Origin: Sphingomonas sp.
GTDB taxonomy: Bacteria; Pseudomonadota; Alphaproteobacteria; Sphingomonadales; Sphingomonadaceae
Assembly (NCBI GenBank): GCA_025935515.1
Contig: JAICVC010000021.1
Coordinates: 1-19,653, forward strand
Direction of reading: 5' to 3'
DNA length: 19,653 nt
How positions within the stretch are numbered: position 1 is the first letter of the stretch; each line of letters begins with the position of its first letter. The translations under genes were made by a program, and so were the position numbers. The notes under the pieces were generated by a model. The model had not been told where the DNA came from and did no database searches. It saw only the letters and a list, made by a program, of their open reading frames with translations. Positions 1-6,568 of this stretch are shown one piece after another.

Positions 1-207
1 GCCGATAACTTTGGAAGGTCAGTGGTGCACCAAGCTGAAATTGGTGGCGGTATCTATGGTGGTTCGACCGCTTTAGCCAAGCAAGATTGGTTGGGACTTG
101 GTCTTGACGTCGCCGGATTTATACCCGGAGCGAACGACATCGTCACTGTAGCGCACTTAAGCTACGATGCCTATAGGACATGGAAGAGAGCTGCGGCATG
201 CCGTTAA
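1..207 (+). CDS. 3' end of a gene resembling a polymorphic-toxin or bacteriocin tail (partial)
   Basis: The frame is open to the left window edge, so the gene probably begins outside; 68 codons are visible before TAA at 205-207. The product is rich in glycine and small hydrophobic residues (GGGIYGGS, then LGLGLDVAGFIPGAND). The segment DVAGFIPGANDIVTV is like the hydrophobic 'aGfIPG.gd' segment found before the toxin domain in Rhs and other polymorphic toxins; this is family recall, not a search. Only about 25 residues follow, too few for a separate toxin domain. An alternative is a complete short peptide starting at GTG 22 or 25, because GGAAGG sits a few bases upstream; glycine-zipper class II bacteriocins look similar. 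The next gene overlaps its end and encodes a membrane protein, which fits a toxin or bacteriocin with its immunity partner. Function is not established. Confidence 0.5.
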   Translation, partial: ADNFGRSVVHQAEIGGGIYGGSTALAKQDWLGLGLDVAGFIPGANDIVTVAHLSYDAYRTWKRAAACR

Positions 208-617
208 AATCAGACGTCAGGAAGGACATTAGGGCGGCCCAACAGATTCGTCCGCCTTTGTGGTTATTATTGTCCATTGGCGTGCTCTGCTTTCCATTAT
301 ACTGGGGCTTTGACCGCGTTGGAAAACTCAACGATGCGATACCAATTATCGACAGTGCAGTTGCACTTGGTTTTATTGTGTACGTCAAGTGGAATCTTCA
401 CCAGAAATCGTGGTTCTGGATCACATTTGCTGTGCTATCGATTATCCATGGTATAGTAATTTGGTTTGTTCCGTGGACATCGGGATGGACTCCGGCCCTC
501 ATAGCTGGAGTTATAGTTTCAGCGGACATCTCTCTCATGTTGTGGATTGTTGCTGTGATCCGACGCCGTGTAGAGGGGGATTACGGGAACAGCGTACTCA
601 ATTCGGAGAGAAATTGA
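198..617 (+). CDS. Small four-helix membrane protein, possible immunity protein
   Basis: The product is a 139-residue integral membrane protein with four predicted helices, at about residues 19-38, 46-65, 71-92 and 98-121. A short basic N-terminus (KSDVRKDIR) comes first and an IRRR motif follows the last helix. I chose ATG 198 because GGAAGAGAG lies seven bases upstream; an in-frame ATG at 180 has no such site. Either start overlaps the upstream stop at 205-207, so the two genes are probably co-translated. No enzyme motif is visible. Small multi-helix proteins directly behind a toxin or bacteriocin gene often act as inner-membrane immunity proteins, which is inference here. Base composition is clearly lower in G+C than the core genes. 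The last codons (about 576-606) fall in a repeat that recurs at 642-662, so the C-terminus may be secondary. Confidence 0.6.
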   Translation: MPLKSDVRKDIRAAQQIRPPLWLLLSIGVLCFPLYWGFDRVGKLNDAIPIIDSAVALGFIVYVKWNLHQKSWFWITFAVLSIIHGIVIWFVPWTSGWTPALIAGVIVSADISLMLWIVAVIRRRVEGDYGNSVLNSERN

Positions 618-662
618 GGAAATTAGGGGGCAGGGAATGATGGGAATTACGGTGACAGTTTA
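576..662. repeat. Two imperfect copies of a 21-base motif
   Basis: Positions 576-596 and 642-662 match at 16 of 21 positions. The shared core runs attacgg, then acag, then ta. The first copy lies inside the end of the membrane-protein gene and the second is intergenic. The text 'ggaattacggtgacag' resembles sequences I associate with REP-type elements and their transposases, but that is from memory and uncertain. No transposase gene is visible in the window. Confidence 0.4.
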
Positions 663-677
663 GAAAACGCACAAATT

Positions 678-728
678 GCCTGCTGAATGCCCAACAATAG
701 GCATCGGCTAGGCAAAATCTGAGCAGGC
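678..728. repeat. Nested inverted repeat
   Basis: An outer 7-base inverted repeat, GCCTGCT (678-684) with AGCAGGC (722-728), encloses an inner one, ATGCC (687-691) with GGCAT (700-704). It has no T-run on either side, so it is not an obvious intrinsic terminator. It could be a remnant mobile-element end. Confidence 0.35.
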
Positions 729-842
729 TTTCCTACAGGGTTAAGGACGCGATAATCAGGCGGCTCCGTTTCGAGGAACGCCGCATTCGTGCTTCACCTC
801 TCGCACCATGCAACGCAACCCCTCTGCCTCATGCGCGCATTC

Positions 843-956
843 ACGCGCGCGCGCTCGCACGCGCACGCGTAGGACCATGAACTTTGTGAACTTTCGCGGC
901 TCGCGCCCGCGGGCGCGCGCACGCGTTGAGGCGTCAACTTTGACAACTTTCGCGCC
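843..956. repeat. Imperfect tandem repeat, 56-base period, with CG-alternating tracts
   Basis: GCGCACGCGT occurs at 861-870 and again at 917-926. Continuing each copy, 861-900 and 917-956 match at 31 of 40 positions, always offset by 56 bases. Each unit carries a doubled AACTTT motif (878-898 and 934-954, 18 of 21 identical) ending in TTTCGCG. Strict purine-pyrimidine alternation runs through 843-854, 857-870 and 913-926, which is the pattern prone to Z-DNA. The element lies just beyond the stop of the L,D-transpeptidase gene. Confidence 0.6.
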
Positions 957-1022
957 GACTTCGGATCAATGGTGGCGGGCTAACGAAGCTGGAGACGAAG
1001 GAGGACTTGAAAAAGACGCTGA

Positions 1023-2357
1023 CTAAAGCCCCGCCATTTGCCGCGCCTGGGCGCGGTCCTTGCCGTAGAAATCGTCGAAATAGACGATCGAGGTGCCGCT
1101 CGGCACCGCGGTCAGGTAGGTGATGTACAGCGGCACCGGCTCGGGCAGGTTGACCTTCTGCTCGGGCCGCGCGCCCTTGGGGCTCGGCGGGCGGCCGTTG
1201 AACAGCCAGCGGGCGAAGCGCGGCGCGTCCTCGAGCCGGACGCAGCCGTTGCTCTCGAGCCGCGCGGCGTCCTCGATCTTCTCGCGCTCGGGGGTGTCGT
1301 GCAGCCAGATCCCCTGCTCGTTGGGGAACATGAACTTCATCCGGCCCATCGAGTTGGCGGGCCCCGGCCGCTGCCGCATGTGGACCTGGACCCGGCCGGC
1401 GACGACGCCGTGCCAGTCGACCGACATCGGGTTGAGCACCTGGGCGGTCTCGCCGAACCGGTCGACGATGTCATAGCCCTTCTCGTTGAGGTAGGCGCGG
1501 CCGCGTTTCAGCACGTTGGGCGCGAGCTTGCGGGCGGCGATGTCGGGCGGCGCGTTCCAGTAGGGATTCAACGCCTCGAAGCGGATGAAGGCGTTCATCA
1601 TCGGCGTCTGGGCGATCGGGTCGGGTCGGCCGGCGACGACGCGCATCGAATCGACCACCTGCCCGTTCTCGTACATGTAGAGCCGGGCCGCGGGCGGGTT
1701 GACGATCACATATTTGCTGCCGCCGGCGGGCAGCGCCCGCGCCCGCTCGAGGTTGAGCTGGAGCAGCCGGTATTCGGCGGCGTTGCGGTAGAGGCGGCTG
1801 GCGATGGCCTGGCGGAGCTTGCCGTAGATCGGGTTCATCCAGCCGAGCTGCTGGACATAATCGGCGAGCGACGGCGCCCGCGCCGCGGCGGCGAGAAGCT
1901 CGCTCGCCGAGGGCGGCGCCGGCTTCAGCTCCTTGTCGACGTAGATGATGCCGATCGCGGGATCGTGGCGGAGGTCGCGGGCATAGGTCACGAACGCGCT
2001 GCTCAGCATCGCTTCGGCGCGCTGGATCGCGGCGGGATTGCCGGTGCGCGCATCGGCGACCACGCGCTGAAGCGCCCGCGCATTGTAGCGGCGGGGGTTG
2101 AGCCGGTCGGCCTGGGCCGTCGCCAGCAGCTGGATCAGCTGCGGCGCGGCGGCGCCAGCATTGGGCGCGAACCACAAGGGCGCTCCGCCGCGCGCGCGGT
2201 AGAAATGGGCAATCTCGCCATCGAACGGCGAGGAGGCGGCTGCGGCAGCGGGCGGCGTTCCGGTCGGCCCCGAGACAACCAGTGCGAGCGCGGCCGCAGC
2301 ACTTCCCGCCGCGAGGAAACCTCTGAGCGGCAATCCGCCGCGAATGCGCTTACCCAT
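1023..2357 (-). CDS. L,D-transpeptidase, YcbB-like (YkuD domain)
   Basis: A periplasmic cell-wall enzyme of the L,D-transpeptidase family, which makes 3-3 peptide cross-links between tetrapeptide stems or attaches proteins to peptidoglycan. It has 444 residues. The N-terminus is a signal sequence or membrane anchor (basic MGKRIR, then a hydrophobic stretch to about residue 40). A YcbB-type scaffold region follows to about residue 200, then the YkuD catalytic domain. The active site is visible as GIWLHDTPERE (His353) and ESNGCVRLEDA (Cys372), the SNGC variant of the family's SHGC motif. I see no peptidoglycan-binding repeat (FQ..hGL..DG.iG..T) between scaffold and catalytic domain, where many YcbB homologues have one. 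Start ATG 2357 has GAAGGA five bases upstream. It stands alone on the minus strand with repeats beyond its stop. Confidence 0.9.
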   Translation of the reverse strand: MGKRIRGGLPLRGFLAAGSAAAALALVVSGPTGTPPAAAAASSPFDGEIAHFYRARGGAPLWFAPNAGAAAPQLIQLLATAQADRLNPRRYNARALQRVVADARTGNPAAIQRAEAMLSSAFVTYARDLRHDPAIGIIYVDKELKPAPPSASELLAAAARAPSLADYVQQLGWMNPIYGKLRQAIASRLYRNAAEYRLLQLNLERARALPAGGSKYVIVNPPAARLYMYENGQVVDSMRVVAGRPDPIAQTPMMNAFIRFEALNPYWNAPPDIAARKLAPNVLKRGRAYLNEKGYDIVDRFGETAQVLNPMSVDWHGVVAGRVQVHMRQRPGPANSMGRMKFMFPNEQGIWLHDTPEREKIEDAARLESNGCVRLEDAPRFARWLFNGRPPSPKGARPEQKVNLPEPVPLYITYLTAVPSGTSIVYFDDFYGKDRAQARQMAGL

Positions 2358-2468
2358 TACGATCCTTCATCCTGTCCAATGCGCCGGCGGCTGCGAGCAA
2401 CCAGAACGCACGAATGGCCGATGGGTTTAGAAAGGGGAAGCGCTGACCGCTTGCTGAACGCGAAGAAA

Positions 2469-2494
2469 AGAGCGCCGGCGTGAACCGGCGCTCT
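2469..2494 (-). terminator. Intrinsic terminator of the Tyr/Gly-rich secreted protein gene
   Basis: A perfect 10-base inverted repeat, agagcgccgg (2469-2478) and ccggcgctct (2485-2494), has a 6-base loop. On the minus strand it is followed by TTTCTTC (complement of 2462-2468). It lies 24 bases beyond the stop of the upstream minus-strand gene, the right place and orientation for a Rho-independent terminator. Confidence 0.85.
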
Positions 2495-2517
2495 CCCTTT
2501 GCTCAGTTTGGCAACCG

Positions 2518-3003
2518 CTAGCGGCGGTTGATCCGCACGTCGTAGATCGCGCCATTGGGCGCGACGTCGCAGCGGAAGCTCAAGTCGGCGGCGTTGGCAT
2601 AATTGTAGCCGAGCGCGCCATACGCGCCGACGCCGTACGGGCCGTAGCCGTTGGAGGCATAACGCCCGCTGCTCGCGAGACCGCGCACGCGGAGCAGCCC
2701 GTTGCTGCGCTGGTTGACCTGGGTCACCGAGAGAACCCGGCCGCTCGGCGTGTTCGCCCCGAGCAGAACCCCAAGGATCCCGCCGATGCTGGTGCGGTTG
2801 TACAGGCGGTTCTGAACGGCGGCGGTGCACTGCGAAGTGGCAACGCTGGTGTTCATATAGCCGTAGGGCTGAGCGTAGCCGTAGGACTGAGCACCATAAG
2901 GCTGGGCATAGCCGTAACCATAATATTGGGCCGATGCAGGGGCCGCTGCCGCAATCGCGGCAAGACCCGTGCCGAGGCCAAGGATTTTCTTCATCATCGA
3001 CAT
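2518..3003 (-). CDS. Secreted Tyr/Gly-rich protein of unknown function
   Basis: The product has 161 residues and a clear signal peptide: MMKK, a hydrophobic core and a likely cleavage after ASA25. The mature start is low-complexity and rich in Tyr, Gly, Gln and Pro; YGYAQPYG occurs twice within residues 29-48. A more ordinary domain follows with two cysteines, C59 and C145, which could form a periplasmic disulfide. A hydrophobic glycine stretch (SIGGILGVLLGA, about 72-83) lies in the middle. The tail (CDVAPNGAIYDVRINR) looks like a folded beta-type ending. I recognise no named family, though Tyr/Gly-rich small exported proteins are common in sphingomonads. Start ATG 3003 is set by GGAGGT eight bases upstream. 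The gene has its own terminator, so it is probably monocistronic. Confidence 0.8.
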   Translation of the reverse strand: MSMMKKILGLGTGLAAIAAAAPASAQYYGYGYAQPYGAQSYGYAQPYGYMNTSVATSQCTAAVQNRLYNRTSIGGILGVLLGANTPSGRVLSVTQVNQRSNGLLRVRGLASSGRYASNGYGPYGVGAYGALGYNYANAADLSFRCDVAPNGAIYDVRINRR

Positions 3004-3139
3004 GACTCTTTACCTCCGTCTGATGGATGGAGTCGCTGTCGATAAAACGTCCCGCCGGGGCTTGGTGGTGCGACATTCGTCGCGGCCAGCCTTCGGGTCG
3101 TCGTTGCAAGGTGAACGTCGCCTAAACGACGAAAATAAA

Positions 3140-3167
3140 GAGGGCGGCCGCCGCGGCGACCGCCCTC
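3140..3167 (-). terminator. Intrinsic terminator of the DUF4402 gene
   Basis: The stem is gagggcgg (3140-3147) with ccgccctc (3160-3167) around a GC-rich 12-base loop. On the minus strand it is followed by TTTATTTTC (complement of 3131-3139). It lies about 20 bases past the DUF4402 stop at 3189-3191. Confidence 0.85.
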
Positions 3168-3188
3168 CCAACGCCCACTTAACCAGGC

Positions 3189-3701
3189 TTATTGATAGTC
3201 GGCGGTCAGCGCGAACAGCGCCGAATAGGTGCCGTTCGGCTGGTTCGCGGCGATTCCGAAATCGCCGCCGACATAGACCGAGAAGTTGCCGCCCGCGCCG
3301 ATGACCCGCGTCGTGGCGCCCGACTGATCCAGCGACATGCTGTTCACGGCAACGCTGTTGGTGCCGCTGACCAGCACGTTGCCGGTCGGCGGAGTCAGGG
3401 TCAGGATGACCGTCTGGCCGGCCTGGCCGAGACCGTCAAAGCGCGCGCGGGTCGGAGTGCTCGGGACGGCGACAACGCCGCCGCCGACGGTGCGCAGGCC
3501 GGTGTCGGCGTCAACCGCGACGTTACCCGCCGTGGAGCTCGAAGCGACGGTTCCGAAGTCCAGCGCTCCGTTGTTGACGAGGCTGAGCGGCGACAGGACG
3601 ACGCCGCGCGCTTCGCCCGAAGCAGTACGCTGTTGGGCAACGGCCGGCGTGGCCGCGACGAAGGTGGCGGCAAGCGCCGCAAGGCAGACATTCAAACGCA
3701 T
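3189..3701 (-). CDS. DUF4402 family secreted protein
   Basis: The product has 170 residues. The signal peptide is MRLNVCLAALAATFVAATPAVA followed by QQ. The mature part matches the DUF4402 pattern as I know it: an early LDFGTVA strand, a GNVAVDADTGLRTVGGGV stretch, a central hydrophobic TVILTLTPP strand, FSVYVGGDF near the C-terminus and a terminal aromatic-rich strand (ALFALTADYQ). These proteins are predicted beta-sandwiches exported to the periplasm or cell surface and are often compared to pilin-like subunits; no enzymatic role is known. No usher or chaperone gene lies nearby, so assembly partners are not shown. The ribosome-binding site is weak (GGGGAA about six bases upstream). The gene is transcribed alone, with a strong terminator after it. 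Confidence 0.85.
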   Translation of the reverse strand: MRLNVCLAALAATFVAATPAVAQQRTASGEARGVVLSPLSLVNNGALDFGTVASSSTAGNVAVDADTGLRTVGGGVVAVPSTPTRARFDGLGQAGQTVILTLTPPTGNVLVSGTNSVAVNSMSLDQSGATTRVIGAGGNFSVYVGGDFGIAANQPNGTYSALFALTADYQ

Positions 3702-3860
3702 CTTGGTTCCCCACTAAAGAAGTTGAGGAAGCCCCAATGCCCCAGGTCGCCTTCACACCAGTTGAAAGCTTATGGTTCCCGGAAAATTTACCTTTTTCGC
3801 CAGCCATGACCGTCTCGCGCGCGCCGCATACGCGGAAGAGGAACTGCCTGGATTCTCCGG

Positions 3861-4043
3861 TCAGGCGGTAGTGACCAACCGCATCTGTCCACGACGGAGT
3901 TCGGCCTCGATCGCCGAAATTTTTTCGTCGTAGCAACGCTCGAGCTCGAGATGGATGCCGCGGACCTTGCTGTCAGGCGATTCCGCAGCGGCCTTCGATT
4001 CCTCGACCGACCGGCGCCGATAATAGTTCAGTTCCGCTTCCAT
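3861..4043 (-). CDS. Small charged coiled-coil protein, unknown function
   Basis: A 60-residue product with no signal peptide or membrane segment. It is very rich in Glu, Arg, Lys and Ala (MEAELNYYRRRSVEESKAA, later HLELERCYDEKISAIEAEL), with heptad-like spacing that suggests one or two amphipathic helices or a short coiled coil. I chose ATG 4043 because a G-run (GGGGGG) lies about eight bases upstream; GTG 4052 would add three residues but overlaps that site. Short proteins of this type, starting near 'MEAEYYRRR', recur in sphingomonads without known function (recall). It is divergent from the PilZ gene, with about 200 AT-richer bases between them that probably contain both promoters. Confidence 0.7.
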   Translation of the reverse strand: MEAELNYYRRRSVEESKAAAESPDSKVRGIHLELERCYDEKISAIEAELRRGQMRLVTTA

Positions 4044-4246
4044 AGCCGCCACCCCCCGATGGCACGGCCAGCCTTACGCACACGCGATTCGCTGAACCGA
4101 AGTTTTGCGAATAGCATTGCTAAGGCAATTAACCGACTCACTTAAGTCAAGCCGTTGAAAATAAAGGCCAGTCGGACGCCACGGTTGCACCCTGCCGCCC
4201 TTCCCTTCTCAATGAAGCGTTTACCCATCTCGGTTATGCCGTTGTC

Positions 4247-4660
4247 ATGGATCAAAGTGGCCTCAGTCAGAACCGGCGCTCGAACCGCTCGCCCGTGCTG
4301 CTCAGCGCGAAGCTCGGCCCCGATGGGTCCGAAGTCGCGGTAGTCCTTCGCAATCTCTCTTCGGAGGGCGCCCTCGTCGAAGGCTCGCCTTTGCCGATCG
4401 AAGGGGCGGCAACGGTCTTCAAGCGCAATGAGCTCAGCGTCGCGGGCCACGTAGTTTGGGTAGCGGGCCGCTACGCTGGGATCGCTTTCAACCGCAAGCT
4501 CGAACCGGCCGAGGTCCTCCGCCATGTGCCGCGACCGCGGCAGAAGTTCGACCCGGAGTTCCGCCGTCCCGGCCTCGCCTGCCAGCCGCTGAGCGATGCC
4601 GACCGCAATATGCTCGAGATGTGGGCAACATCGGCTGCGGTCGCTCGCCCCGGCGAATAG
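4247..4660 (+). CDS. PilZ domain protein (probable c-di-GMP receptor)
   Basis: A 137-residue cytoplasmic protein with one PilZ domain at roughly residues 8-85. Both c-di-GMP contact motifs are present: RxxxR as R10-R11-S12-N13-R14, and the (D/N)xSxxG motif as N36-L-S38-S-E-G41. The core then reads as a beta-barrel (AGHVVWVAGRYAGIAF). The remaining 50 residues (PRPRQKFDPEFRRPG onward) form a basic tail with no recognised domain. By family knowledge such single-domain proteins bind c-di-GMP and act through a partner on motility, adhesion or polysaccharide; the partner is not visible here. ATG 4247 lacks a strong ribosome-binding site. The gene converges on the acyl-CoA dehydrogenase with only 5 bases between stops, and no terminator is visible there. 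Confidence 0.88.
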   Translation: MDQSGLSQNRRSNRSPVLLSAKLGPDGSEVAVVLRNLSSEGALVEGSPLPIEGAATVFKRNELSVAGHVVWVAGRYAGIAFNRKLEPAEVLRHVPRPRQKFDPEFRRPGLACQPLSDADRNMLEMWATSAAVARPGE

Positions 4661-4665
4661 TCGAT

Positions 4666-6462
4666 CTAGAAAGCCTCCGCCGGAATCTTCATCAGCGTCT
4701 CCGCGCCGGCTTCGATCTTCTTCCTGAGTGCGGTGGACAACGGCAGCTCGCGCAGCGCGTAGAAGCGGGCGGTCGTGAGCTTGGCCTCGTGAAACGGCCG
4801 GTGCTCGGCGCCACCGTCCAGCGCGCGCTGCGCGGCCGCCGCCATTTTCAGCCACATCCAGCCGAGCGCGACCAGCCCCATCAAATCCATATATGGATAG
4901 GCGGCGGCGCCGGCGTTGTCTGGATCGGCCACACCGTTCTGCGCCAGCCACATGGTCGCCGCCTGGAGATCGGCCACTGCGGGCTCGAGCGCGCCCGCGA
5001 CTCCCGCCGGGTCTCCAGCAGCTTTGGCGTCCCCGATGTCGCCGCCGACGAGCGCAAAAAAGGCACGAACCGCTCGGCCGCCCTCCCTCGGCAGCTTGCG
5101 GCCGACCAGGTCCATCGCCTGGATGCCGTTGGTTCCCTCGTAGATCTGGGTGATGCGGGCATCGCGGACGAATTGCTCCATGCCGTGCTCACGGATGTAG
5201 CCATGCCCGCCAAACACCTGCTGCGCCTCGACCGCGGCCTTGAAGCCCTTGTCGGTCAGGACACCCTTGATGACGGGGGTGATGAGACTGAGCAGGTCGT
5301 CGGCATTCTGCCGTTCCGCCTCGTCTGGCGACCGGCGCATCAGGTCGACCTGGAGCGCGCCCCACAGCACCAGCGCTCGCCCCGCCTCGTTGTAAGCGCG
5401 CGCCTCCATCAGCATCCGCCGGATATCCGGATGGACGATGATCGGGTCGGCCTTGGCATTGGGGTCGCGCTCATCCTGCTTTAGCGCGCGGCTCTGGCGG
5501 CGGTCGCGGGCGTAGGCGGCGGCGTTTTGATAGGCGACCTCACCCTGGGCAATCCCCTGCAGGCCCACTCCGAGCCGCGCCGCGTTCATCATGATGAACA
5601 TCGCTGCCAGCCCTTTTTCCGGCTCGCCGACCAGCCAGCCCTTCGCGCCGTCATAGTTCATCACGCAGGTTGCGTTGCCGTGGATGCCCATCTTCTTCTC
5701 GAGCGCGCCGCAACTGACCGGGTTGCGCTCGCCCAGCGATCCATCCTCATTCACCAGGAACTTCGGCACCACGAACAGCGAAATGCCTTTCACATTGTCG
5801 GGCGCGCCGGCGATCTTGGCGAGCACCAGGTGAATGATGTTCTCCGCGAGATCGTGCTCGCCCGACGAGATGAAGATCTTGGTGCCGGTGATTGAATAGC
5901 TGCCGTCTTCATTGGACTCGGCGCGGGTCTTCAACAGTCCGAGGTCCGTGCCGCAGTGCGGCTCGGTCAAATTCATCGTCCCGGTCCATTTGCCGGTGAT
6001 CATGGTCGGCACATATTTCTGCTTGAGCTCGTCGCTGCCCTTGACCAGCAGCGAGGCGATCGCGCCAGCGGTCAGGCCTTGGTACATTTCAAAGCTGTGG
6101 TTGGCCGAAAGGATATATTCGGTGACCGCAGTGCCGATGACCTGCGGCAGCCCCTGCCCGCCATATTCCTCGGGCCCGGTGAGCGTCGGCCAGCCGGCCT
6201 CGCAGAATTGCTCATAGGCTTCCTTGAACCCTGGCGGGGTGACGACCGAACCGTCATCGTTGCGCTTGCACCCGACCTCGTCTCCGATCCGATTCAGCGG
6301 CTGCAGTACTTCCGCCGCGAACTTGCCGGCTTCTTCCAGGATTGCCTCGACAATGTCGGAGGAGGCGTTCGTAAAGCCCCGCAGGTTGGAATAGCGCCCG
6401 ATGTCGAGAACCTCGTTCAGGACAAACTGCGTATCGCGCACCGGCGCATTATAGGTGGGCAT
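4666..6462 (-). CDS. Long-form acyl-CoA dehydrogenase (FadE/DmdC type)
   Basis: A 598-residue FAD-dependent flavoenzyme that oxidises an acyl-CoA to the trans-2-enoyl-CoA, feeding electrons to electron-transfer flavoprotein in beta-oxidation or a related pathway. The N-terminal helical domain (about 1-155) precedes the middle beta domain with the FAD/substrate motif TGTMNLTEPHCGTDLG. The C-terminal helical domain carries QIYEGTNGIQAMDL, whose Glu (about residue 440) is the expected catalytic base. An extra C-terminal domain (about 465-598) makes the protein about 600 residues instead of 380-400, as in the DmdC-like group. Substrate cannot be read from sequence; DmdC proper uses 3-methylmercaptopropionyl-CoA, but nothing else of that pathway is here. 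Start ATG 6462 has GGAGGT six bases upstream. It is divergent from msrA. Confidence 0.92.
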   Translation of the reverse strand: MPTYNAPVRDTQFVLNEVLDIGRYSNLRGFTNASSDIVEAILEEAGKFAAEVLQPLNRIGDEVGCKRNDDGSVVTPPGFKEAYEQFCEAGWPTLTGPEEYGGQGLPQVIGTAVTEYILSANHSFEMYQGLTAGAIASLLVKGSDELKQKYVPTMITGKWTGTMNLTEPHCGTDLGLLKTRAESNEDGSYSITGTKIFISSGEHDLAENIIHLVLAKIAGAPDNVKGISLFVVPKFLVNEDGSLGERNPVSCGALEKKMGIHGNATCVMNYDGAKGWLVGEPEKGLAAMFIMMNAARLGVGLQGIAQGEVAYQNAAAYARDRRQSRALKQDERDPNAKADPIIVHPDIRRMLMEARAYNEAGRALVLWGALQVDLMRRSPDEAERQNADDLLSLITPVIKGVLTDKGFKAAVEAQQVFGGHGYIREHGMEQFVRDARITQIYEGTNGIQAMDLVGRKLPREGGRAVRAFFALVGGDIGDAKAAGDPAGVAGALEPAVADLQAATMWLAQNGVADPDNAGAAAYPYMDLMGLVALGWMWLKMAAAAQRALDGGAEHRPFHEAKLTTARFYALRELPLSTALRKKIEAGAETLMKIPAEAF

Positions 6463-6568
6463 TGCTTACCTCCGTGTCAGCAGCGTCTTTGCCTCGCCCG
6501 GCGGCGTCCGTCCAGCATCTGTAAATGTCGGATCGGCAACATTAGATCGCGCCCGAAAGGAAACGTTG

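Larger units (their letters stand above)
618..1022. other. Gene-poor intergenic stretch with repeats
   Basis: This stretch of about 400 bases has no convincing gene. A 72-codon open frame (808-1026) is a by-product of CG-alternating repeats. The stretch holds the second copy of the 21-base motif (642-662), a nested inverted repeat (678-728) and a pair of 56-base-period repeats with alternating CG tracts (843-956). No tRNA or rRNA motif was found. Confidence 0.6.

Noticed and set aside
808..1026. 72-codon open frame in the CG-alternating region
   Set aside because: Its product is almost wholly Arg/Ala produced by the repeats, with no ribosome-binding site.
1038..2483. Long plus-strand open frame opposite the L,D-transpeptidase
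   Set aside because: It is antisense to a gene with clear active-site motifs and signal peptide; its product is Arg/Gly/Asp-rich low-complexity text typical of high-G+C mirror frames.
3702..3860. EcfG-type stress promoter (GGAAC) upstream of the DUF4402 gene
   Set aside because: GGAACC is present on the minus strand, but no CGTT lies at the required distance of 16-18 bases.
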